A DNA stretch of 64,000 nt from Veillonella_A intestinalis (GTDB taxonomy: Bacteria > Bacillota > Negativicutes > Veillonellales > Veillonellaceae). The stretch spans positions 1 through 64,000 of the forward strand of contig NZ_CALPCB010000007.1 in the NCBI RefSeq assembly GCF_943192895.1, given 5' to 3'. The position numbers and the translations under genes are program-made. The notes beneath the pieces are model-generated. The model searched no databases, was not told the DNA's origin, and saw only the letters and a list, made by a program, of their open reading frames with translations. Positions 12,968 through 21,219 of the stretch are shown in pieces. The number at the start of each line of letters is the position of its first letter. Position 1 is the stretch's first letter.

Positions 12968-13999
12968 CTACTTTGCTGCTAATTGCTCTTTTAAAGCAGC
13001 TAACTCTTTTTCTAATTGTTTAATTGTCTTAGCCATTTCAGGTAAACGATTCTCATAGGCCGATAACTTAAGCCATTCCTTATGAGGCCGTTGTGGGAAA
13101 CCTGCATAGGTACCATTCGATGGCACATTGCCAATAATCCCAGTCTTGCCTGCAAAGGTAACATTATCACCAATCGTAATATGACCAGTACAACCAGTTT
13201 GCCCTGCAAAAATTACATGATTACCGCATTTAGTACTACCTGCAATACCAACCTGAGCAATGAGGAAACAGTCTTCCCCAATTTCAACATTGTGGCCTAA
13301 ATGTACAAGATTATCAATCTTCGTACCACGACGAACTAAGGTAGAACTCATGGTAGCATTATCTACACAGGAACAAGAACCAATTTCTACATCATCTTCC
13401 AAAATTACATTGCCCACTTGAGGAATGTGAGTATGTACACCATTTTCAGTAGCAAAACCAAAACCTTCGCCACCGATAACAGCTTTAGCCCGTAAAACAA
13501 CACGTTTCCCTAAAATACAATTTTCATGGACAATAGCACCACTATAAATAACTGTATCTTCACCGATTTTTGCATTATGGCCAATATACACATACGGATG
13601 TAATACTACATTGTCACCAATAACCGCATTATCATAAATAACACAATATGGGCCTACTGTAACATTCTTACCAAAGGTTACATTATTACCAATAATAGCT
13701 GTCTCATGAATGCCTGTAGGAAATACAACTGGCGGATGGAATTTCTGTAAGATTTGTGCAAAAGCGACTTTCGCATTGGGCACTACAATTTGAGGAATAC
13801 TCACATCTGCTAGGGGTGCCTCTACTATGACAGCACCTGCTTTACTTTGTCCAACAAATTCACAATATTCGCCCACGGCAAAGGAAATTGCCTGTGGCGC
13901 TGCTTGGTCAAGACTCCTAGTTTCAGCAATCTCAACTGTTCCATCACCTATTACTTTACCCTGTACACTGTTAGCTAGTTCCTCAACTGTATACGTCAC
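12968..13999 (-). CDS. lpxD: UDP-3-O-(3-hydroxyacyl)glucosamine N-acyltransferase
   Basis: 343 residues: an N-terminal uridine-binding domain (1-100), a hexapeptide-repeat beta-helix (about 100-310) and a C-terminal helix (ENRLPEMAKTIKQLEKELAA) that forms the trimer coiled coil and binds ACP. The catalytic His is in VHLGHNVEIGEDC. It adds the second 3-hydroxyacyl chain in lipid A synthesis after LpxC. Placed directly after the ompH genes, as in many diderms. Confidence 0.96.
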   Translation of the reverse strand: MTYTVEELANSVQGKVIGDGTVEIAETRSLDQAAPQAISFAVGEYCEFVGQSKAGAVIVEAPLADVSIPQIVVPNAKVAFAQILQKFHPPVVFPTGIHETAIIGNNVTFGKNVTVGPYCVIYDNAVIGDNVVLHPYVYIGHNAKIGEDTVIYSGAIVHENCILGKRVVLRAKAVIGGEGFGFATENGVHTHIPQVGNVILEDDVEIGSCSCVDNATMSSTLVRRGTKIDNLVHLGHNVEIGEDCFLIAQVGIAGSTKCGNHVIFAGQTGCTGHITIGDNVTFAGKTGIIGNVPSNGTYAGFPQRPHKEWLKLSAYENRLPEMAKTIKQLEKELAALKEQLAAK

Positions 14000-14038
14000 T
14001 GTGAAAGTCTCCTCTCAATCCATTAATAAATGGTTAAC

Positions 14039-14518
14039 TTATTTATTCTCTGCCTGCTGTTCGCCATTAGCAGCTGCTTGGTCTTTATTTTCAACCTTGC
14101 CCATTTTAGTCAATACTTCTTCTGTCAAATCAACGCCACCACTAACGAGTGCATTTTTTTCAACAACAGCAGTAATACTTTTTTCTTTAGCAATGGCTTG
14201 TACATTAGTATCAACAGCATTGCGGAACTCATTAATCATAGCTTGTTGATATACTTGCATTTCCTGTTCTGCTTTTTGTTTGCTCTGCATCATAGCATTA
14301 GCATCTTGCCCTGCACTTTGTTCCTGCGCTAAGCGTATATTAATTTCATTGAATTTAGCTTCTAATTTAGAACGCGTATCTTGGCCTTTTTGGCTTTCTG
14401 TCATAATTTTTTGCATATCTACATAGCCCACTTGTTCAGTCGTGCCACAACCAGCTACTAAACCAACGGATACCATCATAGTCAATCCAGCCAATACACG
14501 TTTTACATTTTTATTCAT
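14039..14518 (-). CDS. OmpH/Skp-like lipoprotein
   Basis: 159 residues. The lipobox LVAGC, with Cys24, marks a lipoprotein (MNKNVKRVLAGLTMMVSVG signal). The OmpH core follows: VGYVDMQKIMTESQKGQDTR, a long charged coiled coil (LAQEQSAGQDANAMMQSKQK), and KSITAVVEKNALVSGGVDLT, matching Skp beta-strand ends. Skp proteins hold unfolded outer membrane proteins in the periplasm. Being lipid-anchored is unusual because E. coli Skp is soluble. Third of three adjacent paralogues downstream of bamA. Confidence 0.87.
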   Translation of the reverse strand: MNKNVKRVLAGLTMMVSVGLVAGCGTTEQVGYVDMQKIMTESQKGQDTRSKLEAKFNEINIRLAQEQSAGQDANAMMQSKQKAEQEMQVYQQAMINEFRNAVDTNVQAIAKEKSITAVVEKNALVSGGVDLTEEVLTKMGKVENKDQAAANGEQQAENK

Positions 14519-14532
14519 TCCTGAAAACTCCT

Positions 14533-15519
14533 TTATTGTGCTGCGCTATACGATGCAATAATAGCATCAGTTACATCTACAGCATTTACATTTGAAACTT
14601 CATTAATTACGATTAAATCTAAATTTCGTTCTTTTGCTACCACCATAGCTCGCATGCGTACATCTTCTAATATGGCATCATGCAATGCATCCACTTCACT
14701 TTGTTTAGCCTTCAAACGACCATCCCAAGCGGAGTTCCAATCTACAGGATTTGGCAAATTATTGGTAGCTAAAATAGAATCTGCTTTCGCTTTCATCATC
14801 TCATCGCGACGAGTTAATAATTCTTTTTGTAAATTAGCAGCATACTCATCTAGCTCTTTTTGTCCCGCTGCACGCAAAGACGACAACTCGCCATCAACTT
14901 TTTGCTCTAATACTTGTATATCATTGCTTTCAATAGACTGACTACGCTGTGCTAAAAGAGCTTTTAATTCTTCCTCTTTAGCCGCTCGTTCAGCCTCAAG
15001 TCTTGCCTTTTGTTCGTCTGTAAAAGCTAAAGGCTGCGTATTACTACTTAATTCTAATTGCAAATTAACAATTCGTAAATCAGCTTCTGTCATGTCAGTT
15101 TTTAATTCACTGCGATATTTAGCAATGAGTGCAATACGTTGCTTTTGATACGCAATATTTAATTCTTGTTCTTTCGCTTTTACTTTACTCATCAATTCTG
15201 TATTTAACAGGTCGGTAATTTCTTTATCAGAACCTAAAGATTGTAATGCTAAGGACTGTTCTTGAGATTTCAACGTTAAGGTTTGTTGCTCACTTTTATA
15301 CTTAGCTTGCAAATCTTCTAATTCTTTTTTAGCTTTTGTATAGTCTTCATAAGCAGGATTAAATGAAATTACTTTCTCCATTTTTACAAGTCCCACTTTA
15401 GGCAAAGTAGCGACTCCTGTAGATTTTGATGAATCTAAGCGACTGTGAATAAAAAGCCCCAGTAATAAGGCGACAATCACAACGACAGCTACCAAAATCC
15501 AACGATAGGTTAGCTTCAT
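14533..15519 (-). CDS. Large OmpH/Skp-like protein with N-terminal anchor
   Basis: 328 residues, about twice the usual Skp length. Residues 7-27 are a transmembrane or uncleaved signal helix (WILVAVVVIVALLLGLFIHS). The middle is a long coiled coil containing repeated helical hairpins (KAKKELEDLQAKYKSEQQTL and later ARLEAERAAKEEELKALLAQ). The ends carry OmpH strand motifs (VGLVKMEKVISFNPAYEDY and DLIVINEVSNVNAVDVTDAI). It appears to be a tandem or expanded Skp that is membrane tethered, perhaps an extended chaperone toward BamA. Confidence 0.82.
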   Translation of the reverse strand: MKLTYRWILVAVVVIVALLLGLFIHSRLDSSKSTGVATLPKVGLVKMEKVISFNPAYEDYTKAKKELEDLQAKYKSEQQTLTLKSQEQSLALQSLGSDKEITDLLNTELMSKVKAKEQELNIAYQKQRIALIAKYRSELKTDMTEADLRIVNLQLELSSNTQPLAFTDEQKARLEAERAAKEEELKALLAQRSQSIESNDIQVLEQKVDGELSSLRAAGQKELDEYAANLQKELLTRRDEMMKAKADSILATNNLPNPVDWNSAWDGRLKAKQSEVDALHDAILEDVRMRAMVVAKERNLDLIVINEVSNVNAVDVTDAIIASYSAAQ

Positions 15520-15570
15520 TGTAACGCCTCCTTTCTACCTATCAGACTTTGCTCATCCTTAATCCATATA

Positions 15571-16080
15571 TTATTTCTGAGTATTTGCATCCGTTGTTTC
15601 AGCACCACTGTTTAATTTTTTCTGTACTTGATCTGTAATATCTACGCCACCATATAAAACAGTACGTTTATCCATTACAATGGATAAACCTTTCGCATCA
15701 GCAACTGCTTTAGATGCTTCACCTACTTGGTCCTGAATTTTCTTCTGGATTTCCATCATCTTATCTTGTACTTTGCCTTGGTACTGAGCCGCTAATTCAG
15801 CTTTTTGATTGTCATCCATATTAGCGGTTTGATTATTAAATTCATCGCTAAGCTGTTTCTTGTATTCATCTAACTCTTTGTTAGCTGCCACAACCGCTGG
15901 GGAAGTAGCACTCAATACTTTAGTCGTATCAATCACACCAATATTACTGTTAGTATCTGCTGCCATGCTTGGAGTTGCCATCTGTGTATACGCGATAGCC
16001 CCAATACCTAGCAAGAAAATAACAGCAACAAACAAAGATACAAATTTCTTATTTTTTTGGTTATTAATTAACCGCATCAT
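15571..16080 (-). CDS. OmpH/Skp-like periplasmic chaperone
   Basis: 169 residues from ATG 16078-16080; an in-frame TTG lies 6 nt upstream. An N-terminal hydrophobic helix (KFVSLFVAVIFLLGIGAIAY) serves as signal or anchor. Then come NIGVIDTTKVLSATSPAVVA, a coiled coil (KELDEYKKQLSDEFNNQTAN and onward) and LSIVMDKRTVLYGGVDITD, the full OmpH pattern. Closest in size to classic Skp. It follows the unassigned barrel-like protein gene and precedes its two paralogues in the same transcript. Confidence 0.88.
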   Translation of the reverse strand: MMRLINNQKNKKFVSLFVAVIFLLGIGAIAYTQMATPSMAADTNSNIGVIDTTKVLSATSPAVVAANKELDEYKKQLSDEFNNQTANMDDNQKAELAAQYQGKVQDKMMEIQKKIQDQVGEASKAVADAKGLSIVMDKRTVLYGGVDITDQVQKKLNSGAETTDANTQK

Positions 16081-16133
16081 AGGCAATATACCTTCTTTCT
16101 TTCTAACATCTAATTACATTATAACCTATATTC

Positions 16134-17408
16134 TTAAATATAACCGATTAAACGTAACCATTTATTATCTTCTGTCACCACATATTCTAAGGTCAAGTAA
16201 TTATTCAAATCATAGCCTAAACCAAATTCATTGCGGTGAATTTCAAAATCCCTTTGCGCTCTCACATGCCAACGTTCGCCGATAGTCTGACTAAGCCATA
16301 CACGGCTATATTTATCAGATAGATTGTACTGATAAGCAATCGTTGTATCTGGCGTAATATGATACGCATAGGATGGATAAAACGACCACTTATACGTATC
16401 AGGGAAGAAATTGGTTTCTAAATACCAATCGCCCCGCCCCTGTTTTACCCCGGTAAAAAGCTTAAAACCTACATTATGCTCCGCTTCCGATCCCATGTCC
16501 AAATACGCTTCACCGCGCACAATATAGCGTGACGAATCCACCTGTATCTTAAGCAATAAATCAGTGCCTAATTGCAATTGTGGTGTCATAGATATACCAA
16601 AGCGTTCACTAGCCCGACTAGTATTTAAGCCTTGTTGAATATCCTTTAAAATATCACTTTCATGGCGAGCAATAAAAGCTACGGGAACACCTTCAAAACT
16701 CACTAAATAGGAGTCATAATAACTCTTGGTAGCAAAAAACAAACTAGACGGCAATGTATTAGAAGAAATCTCCGTGCTACTATGCCGCACCATAGCGCCT
16801 TGTGGAATTAAATACACCCGCACTTTTGTATCAGTGCCAGGTGTAATTTCTACTTGTGGAATAAATTCTGGTAAGGCCCCTTCTAATTCATTACGAACCA
16901 ATTGACTGGTAACAGCACTAGCCCAATCTAAGGAATCTAACGGTGCCCCTAGCAAAATTTGTTCAATCCGTGGCTTTACAAATGCCACATCTTGAGCTAC
17001 TAATTGCTGAGCTAAAGGTGTTAAATTACCATATTCAACTGACACCTCTACGGTTTGAATTGTCTGTCCATAAGGTCGTAAACGAACCTCTAATTGACTC
17101 GTTATACCTGGCGTAATCTCCAAAGACTCTACCGTATACCCATACAGAATGCGATCAATAATATCACTTGTCACTTTATGGTATGTAGCTTCACCAGCTC
17201 GTACAGTCTCTGTGTCAACACCAATATATAATTTATCAGCTGCCGTCTGCACCGCAGCGGTCATGCGTTTTGCCAATACGGCGGGCAGTGGTTGCCTGGC
17301 TCCTTCTAAACTCACTGTCACAGCCTCAATCGGCTCTGCATAAGCAACAGATGTAGCAGTAGCGGCCATATATATGGCCGCTCCCACCCGTAAGCCCCAA
17401 CGCTTCAT
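16134..17408 (-). CDS. Exported beta-rich protein of unknown function next to BamA
   Basis: 424 residues with a signal peptide ending VAYAEP. Residues about 25-230 contain two or three alternating alpha/beta repeats that resemble POTRA-like modules (IEAVTVSLEGARQPLPAVLA; VESLEITPGITSQLEVRLRP; PQVEITPGTDTKVRVYLIPQ). Residues about 290-424 are strongly amphipathic beta-strands (YIVRGEAYLDMGSEAEHNVG; WYLETNFFPDTYKWSFYPSY; LTLEYVVTEDNKWLRLIGYI), suggesting an outer-membrane barrel. It starts 2 nt after bamA. No family recognised; a Negativicutes-specific partner or paralogue of BamA/TamA is the best guess. Confidence 0.7.
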   Translation of the reverse strand: MKRWGLRVGAAIYMAATATSVAYAEPIEAVTVSLEGARQPLPAVLAKRMTAAVQTAADKLYIGVDTETVRAGEATYHKVTSDIIDRILYGYTVESLEITPGITSQLEVRLRPYGQTIQTVEVSVEYGNLTPLAQQLVAQDVAFVKPRIEQILLGAPLDSLDWASAVTSQLVRNELEGALPEFIPQVEITPGTDTKVRVYLIPQGAMVRHSSTEISSNTLPSSLFFATKSYYDSYLVSFEGVPVAFIARHESDILKDIQQGLNTSRASERFGISMTPQLQLGTDLLLKIQVDSSRYIVRGEAYLDMGSEAEHNVGFKLFTGVKQGRGDWYLETNFFPDTYKWSFYPSYAYHITPDTTIAYQYNLSDKYSRVWLSQTIGERWHVRAQRDFEIHRNEFGLGYDLNNYLTLEYVVTEDNKWLRLIGYI

Positions 17409-17410
17409 AA

Positions 17411-19537
17411 TTAGAATTGTCCACCAAAGCTGAAGTGGAATTTTTTATCGTCTTTACTTACACCATAATCAAGACGAATTGGTCCGATAGGTGTAGTAAT
17501 ACGAACACCAGCACCTACTGAAATGTTGAAGGATTTATCATCATCATACCAAGTTACGTGTGGTGCATCCCAAGCATCACCCATATCAGTAAAGAGTACG
17601 CCCGTTACTTTCTTAAAGAGTGGTACACGGTATTCTAAAGTAGCATTGTACATTTTCTTACCGCGGAACTGATCATCTTCAAAACCACGAAGTGTATCAG
17701 CACCACCTAATGTATAAAGTGCGCTATAAGGTACATCCCCTTGAGCCCAACCAATACGGCCACGGAATGCAATTACTTGATCTTTACCAATCTGTTTGTA
17801 ACTACGATATTCGCCAGTGAATTTATAGTAATCGAAGTCACCGCCTAAACCATGACCCGCCCATTGAACGGTACCAGATAAACGTTGACCACGTTTTGGA
17901 TCATAGATGTTATCGCGGGAATCATATACTTTCTGCCAAGTAATACTATTAGTACGACCGAAGTTGTTCTTAATATACTTTTCACCTGCAAAGTCATGTT
18001 CTTCATTGTTCCAAGAATAACCAGAAAATCTTGCTCGTTCCTCTGGCGTTCCTGTCCCAGGACCAGCGGCATAGTTATAGCCACTGTTTTCATCTTCGTC
18101 AAATTTCCAGCCATCTTTACGAGTTTCAAGAGTCAAGTAATCTCGTGTATATTCGCCAGTCTGACGACCTAAGGAAATACTAATCCCCTTTTGCGTTTTT
18201 ACATATTCAGAAATATCTTCCCCGTCAGAGTTGTAGTCTGTATAAGTATCTTCACGGTCAAAAATAGTTAAGCCAAGAGATGTCCCTTTATCATCAATCC
18301 AAGGACGCAAGTAGGATACAGAATAGTTTCTATAACCAGCTGTACCACCGAATTCCCAGTGAACTTTAATTTTATCACCAGTACCACGTAAGTTGTCTTC
18401 CCCAACTTCAACGATACCTACGAAGCCATCGGAATCAGAATAACCAGCACCTAAAGTAATCGTCCCAGTTTTATGTTCTAAAACGTCAATTTCAAGAACT
18501 ACTTTATCTGGTGTAGAACCTTCTAACAAACGAACGTTAACATCGTCAAAATAACCTAAGTTATATACTTTTTCAACAGAACGACGAACTAAGAATTTAT
18601 TGAAAGGTTGACCTTTCTTTTGGTTAAATTCACGAAGAATTACATAATCTTTAGTCTTTTTATTACCATGAGGTATGATATCTTCAACAATACCTTCTGT
18701 AATGGAAATATGAAGAACACCATTTTCATCTACAGCTAAATCATTAACACGCGCTAAAATATAGCCGTCACGATTATACGCCGCATTAATCCCTTGAATA
18801 CGTTCGCCCACTTGCACTGTATTAAGCACTGTATTAGGCTGTACATTCAAGTAATTAACTAGCATTTCATTGCTGTATACAGTATTACCTTCAAATTGTA
18901 CAGTTTTTACAATCGGATTCACGGTAACTTTATAAGCGACTTTAACACCTTCTGGCACAACAGTAATAACAGGGTTGATTTCAGATAAATAACCACTTGC
19001 ACCAAGTGCCGCAATATCAGCTTTAATAGCCTCAACAGTTAAAGTATCACCAATATGATTTTTTAATAAAGCTACATATTCATCTTGTACTTCTGCTGGC
19101 AACCCATCTACAGAGAAACCAGTCATAACTTTACCAACATATGGTTGTAAGTCTTCATCAGTTACACTCGAAAAATAACGAGCATCTGGTGTAGTAATTT
19201 CAGTTTGTACACCGGCAGCTTGCTGTTCTTCTAATTTGGCCCCTTCCCCTTTAGCGACCGTTAATACACCTTTATCTTGTGTGGCCAAAGAGGAGTTGTC
19301 TAGTTCCTGACGCTTTGCTTCTTTTGCATCGGACTCCTGTGCCTCTTCAATACCACCACGAGCCGCGCTAATGGCATCTTGTGCTGCTGCATCGCTAGCT
19401 GCTACTGTACTAGCTACTGTTGTTGTATTCTGTGTGTTTGTGGCAGTTGTTTCATCTGCTGCCCAAACCGTAGTGCCACTTAATGCTGCGACTACAGCTA
19501 CAGCCAACATGTTCTTATAGGCTCTCTTATTCATCAT
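17411..19537 (-). CDS. bamA: Outer membrane protein assembly factor BamA
   Basis: 708 residues. The signal peptide ends VWAADE. A low-complexity, Ala/Thr/Glu-rich linker (30-110) precedes POTRA repeats (FSVDGLPAEVQDEYVALLKN; KTVQFEGNTVYSNEMLVNYL; DVNVRLLEGSTPDKVVLEID). The C-terminal barrel begins near residue 360 and ends FHFSFGGQF. The conserved RGF motif is present (LGGADTLRGFEDDQFRG). It inserts beta-barrel proteins in the outer membrane. It has fewer POTRAs and the extra linker compared with E. coli. ATG 19537 has AGGAGG 9 nt upstream; first large gene of the OM/lipid A operon. Confidence 0.97.
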   Translation of the reverse strand: MMNKRAYKNMLAVAVVAALSGTTVWAADETTATNTQNTTTVASTVAASDAAAQDAISAARGGIEEAQESDAKEAKRQELDNSSLATQDKGVLTVAKGEGAKLEEQQAAGVQTEITTPDARYFSSVTDEDLQPYVGKVMTGFSVDGLPAEVQDEYVALLKNHIGDTLTVEAIKADIAALGASGYLSEINPVITVVPEGVKVAYKVTVNPIVKTVQFEGNTVYSNEMLVNYLNVQPNTVLNTVQVGERIQGINAAYNRDGYILARVNDLAVDENGVLHISITEGIVEDIIPHGNKKTKDYVILREFNQKKGQPFNKFLVRRSVEKVYNLGYFDDVNVRLLEGSTPDKVVLEIDVLEHKTGTITLGAGYSDSDGFVGIVEVGEDNLRGTGDKIKVHWEFGGTAGYRNYSVSYLRPWIDDKGTSLGLTIFDREDTYTDYNSDGEDISEYVKTQKGISISLGRQTGEYTRDYLTLETRKDGWKFDEDENSGYNYAAGPGTGTPEERARFSGYSWNNEEHDFAGEKYIKNNFGRTNSITWQKVYDSRDNIYDPKRGQRLSGTVQWAGHGLGGDFDYYKFTGEYRSYKQIGKDQVIAFRGRIGWAQGDVPYSALYTLGGADTLRGFEDDQFRGKKMYNATLEYRVPLFKKVTGVLFTDMGDAWDAPHVTWYDDDKSFNISVGAGVRITTPIGPIRLDYGVSKDDKKFHFSFGGQF

Positions 19538-19610
19538 TTACTACATCCTCCTAAAAAATAATGCCTTCTTATTTTAAACATATTGTTATTACATATAAAT
19601 GAATATATCC

Positions 19611-20267
19611 CTATTGTTCTTGTCCTCTCAGACTTCGTCCCCCTTCACGTACAGCCTCTTGAATCTGAGTTGTACTAATTACTGGTGTTGTAACTGTTTC
19701 GTTTGTTTGTGTTGTATTCGTGGCCGTTGATGTTGAATCTTCATAAGTATTGCCAACAGTTCCTGAAGTTGCATTAGCTTCCTGATTCTGACTATCTGTA
19801 GTTGCATTAGTTTCAACAATAATCTTTGAGTCAGTACTGGCCTCACCTTTAGACGTCTCAGTTGTCCTACTAGGAGCATTCATAGCTTCTGAATTAGTAG
19901 TTTTACCAACAGTGGTCTCCGGTGCTGATAAGGTAGTTGTACCCGTAGTACCATTAGATTTTTGCTCTGACTCTTGCAACAACTCTACTGAATTCGTAGC
20001 AGGCGTCTTTGGCACTGCTGACTGCTGCCATACATAATAGGTACCACTTAATACTATTATAATACCAATTACAACTGGCCAATACCCAATTCGTTGCCAC
20101 AAGGTCGGCGTATGTTTTTCGTCTAAATGTTGCAATTCCGCCTTAGCTAGCATTAATTGTAGCTGTCCTTTAGTAGTCGAATCATCAGCATACGCTTGTT
20201 CAGCTTTATCAAGCCAAGTCTTAACTGAGCGAATGCGCTTCTCCATGTTGTCACTTGTCTTATTCAT
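19611..20267 (-). CDS. Single-pass membrane protein with Thr/Asn-rich tail
   Basis: 218 residues: a charged N-terminal helical part (EKRIRSVKTWLDKAEQAYAD, QLMLAKAELQHLDEK), one transmembrane helix at about 63-84 (IGYWPVVIGIIIVLSGTYYV), and a long low-complexity Thr/Ser/Asn/Glu region ending EGGRSLRGQEQ. With the short helical part inside and the tail in the periplasm, it could tether or signal across the inner membrane. It sits directly before bamA, preceded by a promoter with an extended -10. No family recognised. Confidence 0.7.
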   Translation of the reverse strand: MNKTSDNMEKRIRSVKTWLDKAEQAYADDSTTKGQLQLMLAKAELQHLDEKHTPTLWQRIGYWPVVIGIIIVLSGTYYVWQQSAVPKTPATNSVELLQESEQKSNGTTGTTTLSAPETTVGKTTNSEAMNAPSRTTETSKGEASTDSKIIVETNATTDSQNQEANATSGTVGNTYEDSTSTATNTTQTNETVTTPVISTTQIQEAVREGGRSLRGQEQ

Positions 20268-20567
20268 AACGGCCTCCTTTCATACTTACATACTCGTAAG
20301 AAAGGATGATTTTGTGAACTACTTATATCACATTAATCTGTTTTATTATAGCACAGATACGATATTTTATTAAGAATTCCTTGCAACTTCACGACTAGTT
20401 TATAATAATTTTTTAAAAAGTTTAACTTTTCAGCCTTTTTTAATCTAAAAATAAAATAAACTGCCCTGAAAGTTTTAACTTAACCGAGCAGTTCATCTTA
20501 ATTTCTATATTTATTTTTACATTTATTTTCATTCAAAAACAAACTCTTTAGCTATTACAAAATAAGG
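20268..20567. other. 300-nt intergenic region: promoter and terminator
   Basis: On the minus strand TGCTATAAT (an extended -10, with TATAAT read as ATTATA at 20345-20350 on the plus strand) precedes the 218-aa gene and bamA. The terminator of the sigma gene is at 20459-20493. The remaining bases are AT-rich with no frame. Confidence 0.6.
20459..20493 (-). terminator. Terminator after the sigma factor gene
   Basis: AACTGC (20459-20464) pairs with GCAGTT (20488-20493), with an inner AAGTT/AACTT stem. The minus-strand continuation is T-rich (TTATTTTATTTTT). It ends the mla-tolC-tamB-sigma transcript. Confidence 0.7.
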
Positions 20568-21200
20568 TTAATCATTCCATATCTTGCGAGTGCGACTTAA
20601 CATACCACGCAAACGTTTTATGCCTTGACGATGTAAACGATGAATATAGCTATTACTAGTAGATAATTCACCGGCTACCGAAGCAATGGAACGATCAGCT
20701 AAATACACCTGTTCCATTACATGGCGCTCATTGCCAGGTAAACGCTCTAAAGCCTCCACTACCACCTGTTGAAAGGCTTTTGATTCCACAGCCATTTCTA
20801 TGGAAGGCCCTTCATCAGGTAATTGTTCCCACCAATATTCGTCATCTTCATTAGCAACACTTAATACAGTGCCACCCTTGCCCTCTTTTCGTAAGTAATC
20901 AAGGATACGCCCCCGTACACGGTGAACCGCATACAATGAGAAAGCAACACCTTTCGTATAATCAAAACGTTCCACCGCTTCAATTAAGCCTACCGTACCT
21001 TCTTGCACACAGTCCATCACATCATCCACTACTTGACGATGTGCCATAGCTTCGCGGAATACCAAGGGCTGGTAATGTTCAATGAGGGCCGTTCGTGCCG
21101 TTTCATCATCCCCATTGCGATACGCTTGCCATAAAGCTCGTTCTTCTTCTGGGGCTAATAATTTAATTTTTTCTAATTCAGCTAAATATGACGATAGCAT
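20568..21200 (-). CDS. Sigma-70 family RNA polymerase sigma factor
   Basis: 210 residues. Region 2 (ERALWQAYRNGDDETARTAL, then VDDVMDCVQEGTVGLIEAVE and RFDYTKGVAFSLYAVHRVRG) and region 4 (ALERLPGNERHVMEQVYLAD, RSIASVAGELSTSNSYIHRL) are clear. A short, acidic region 3-like linker (LSVANEDDEYWWEQLPDEGP) lies between. Size and pattern fit the group 3 sigma factors (SigB/SigF/FliA-like) of Firmicutes rather than ECF types. Last gene of the mla-tolC-tamB transcript, 19 nt after tamB, so it may control envelope or stress genes; no anti-sigma gene is next to it. Confidence 0.9.
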   Translation of the reverse strand: MLSSYLAELEKIKLLAPEEERALWQAYRNGDDETARTALIEHYQPLVFREAMAHRQVVDDVMDCVQEGTVGLIEAVERFDYTKGVAFSLYAVHRVRGRILDYLRKEGKGGTVLSVANEDDEYWWEQLPDEGPSIEMAVESKAFQQVVVEALERLPGNERHVMEQVYLADRSIASVAGELSTSNSYIHRLHRQGIKRLRGMLSRTRKIWND

Positions 21201-21219
21201 AACGACCCTCCTTTCTTAA

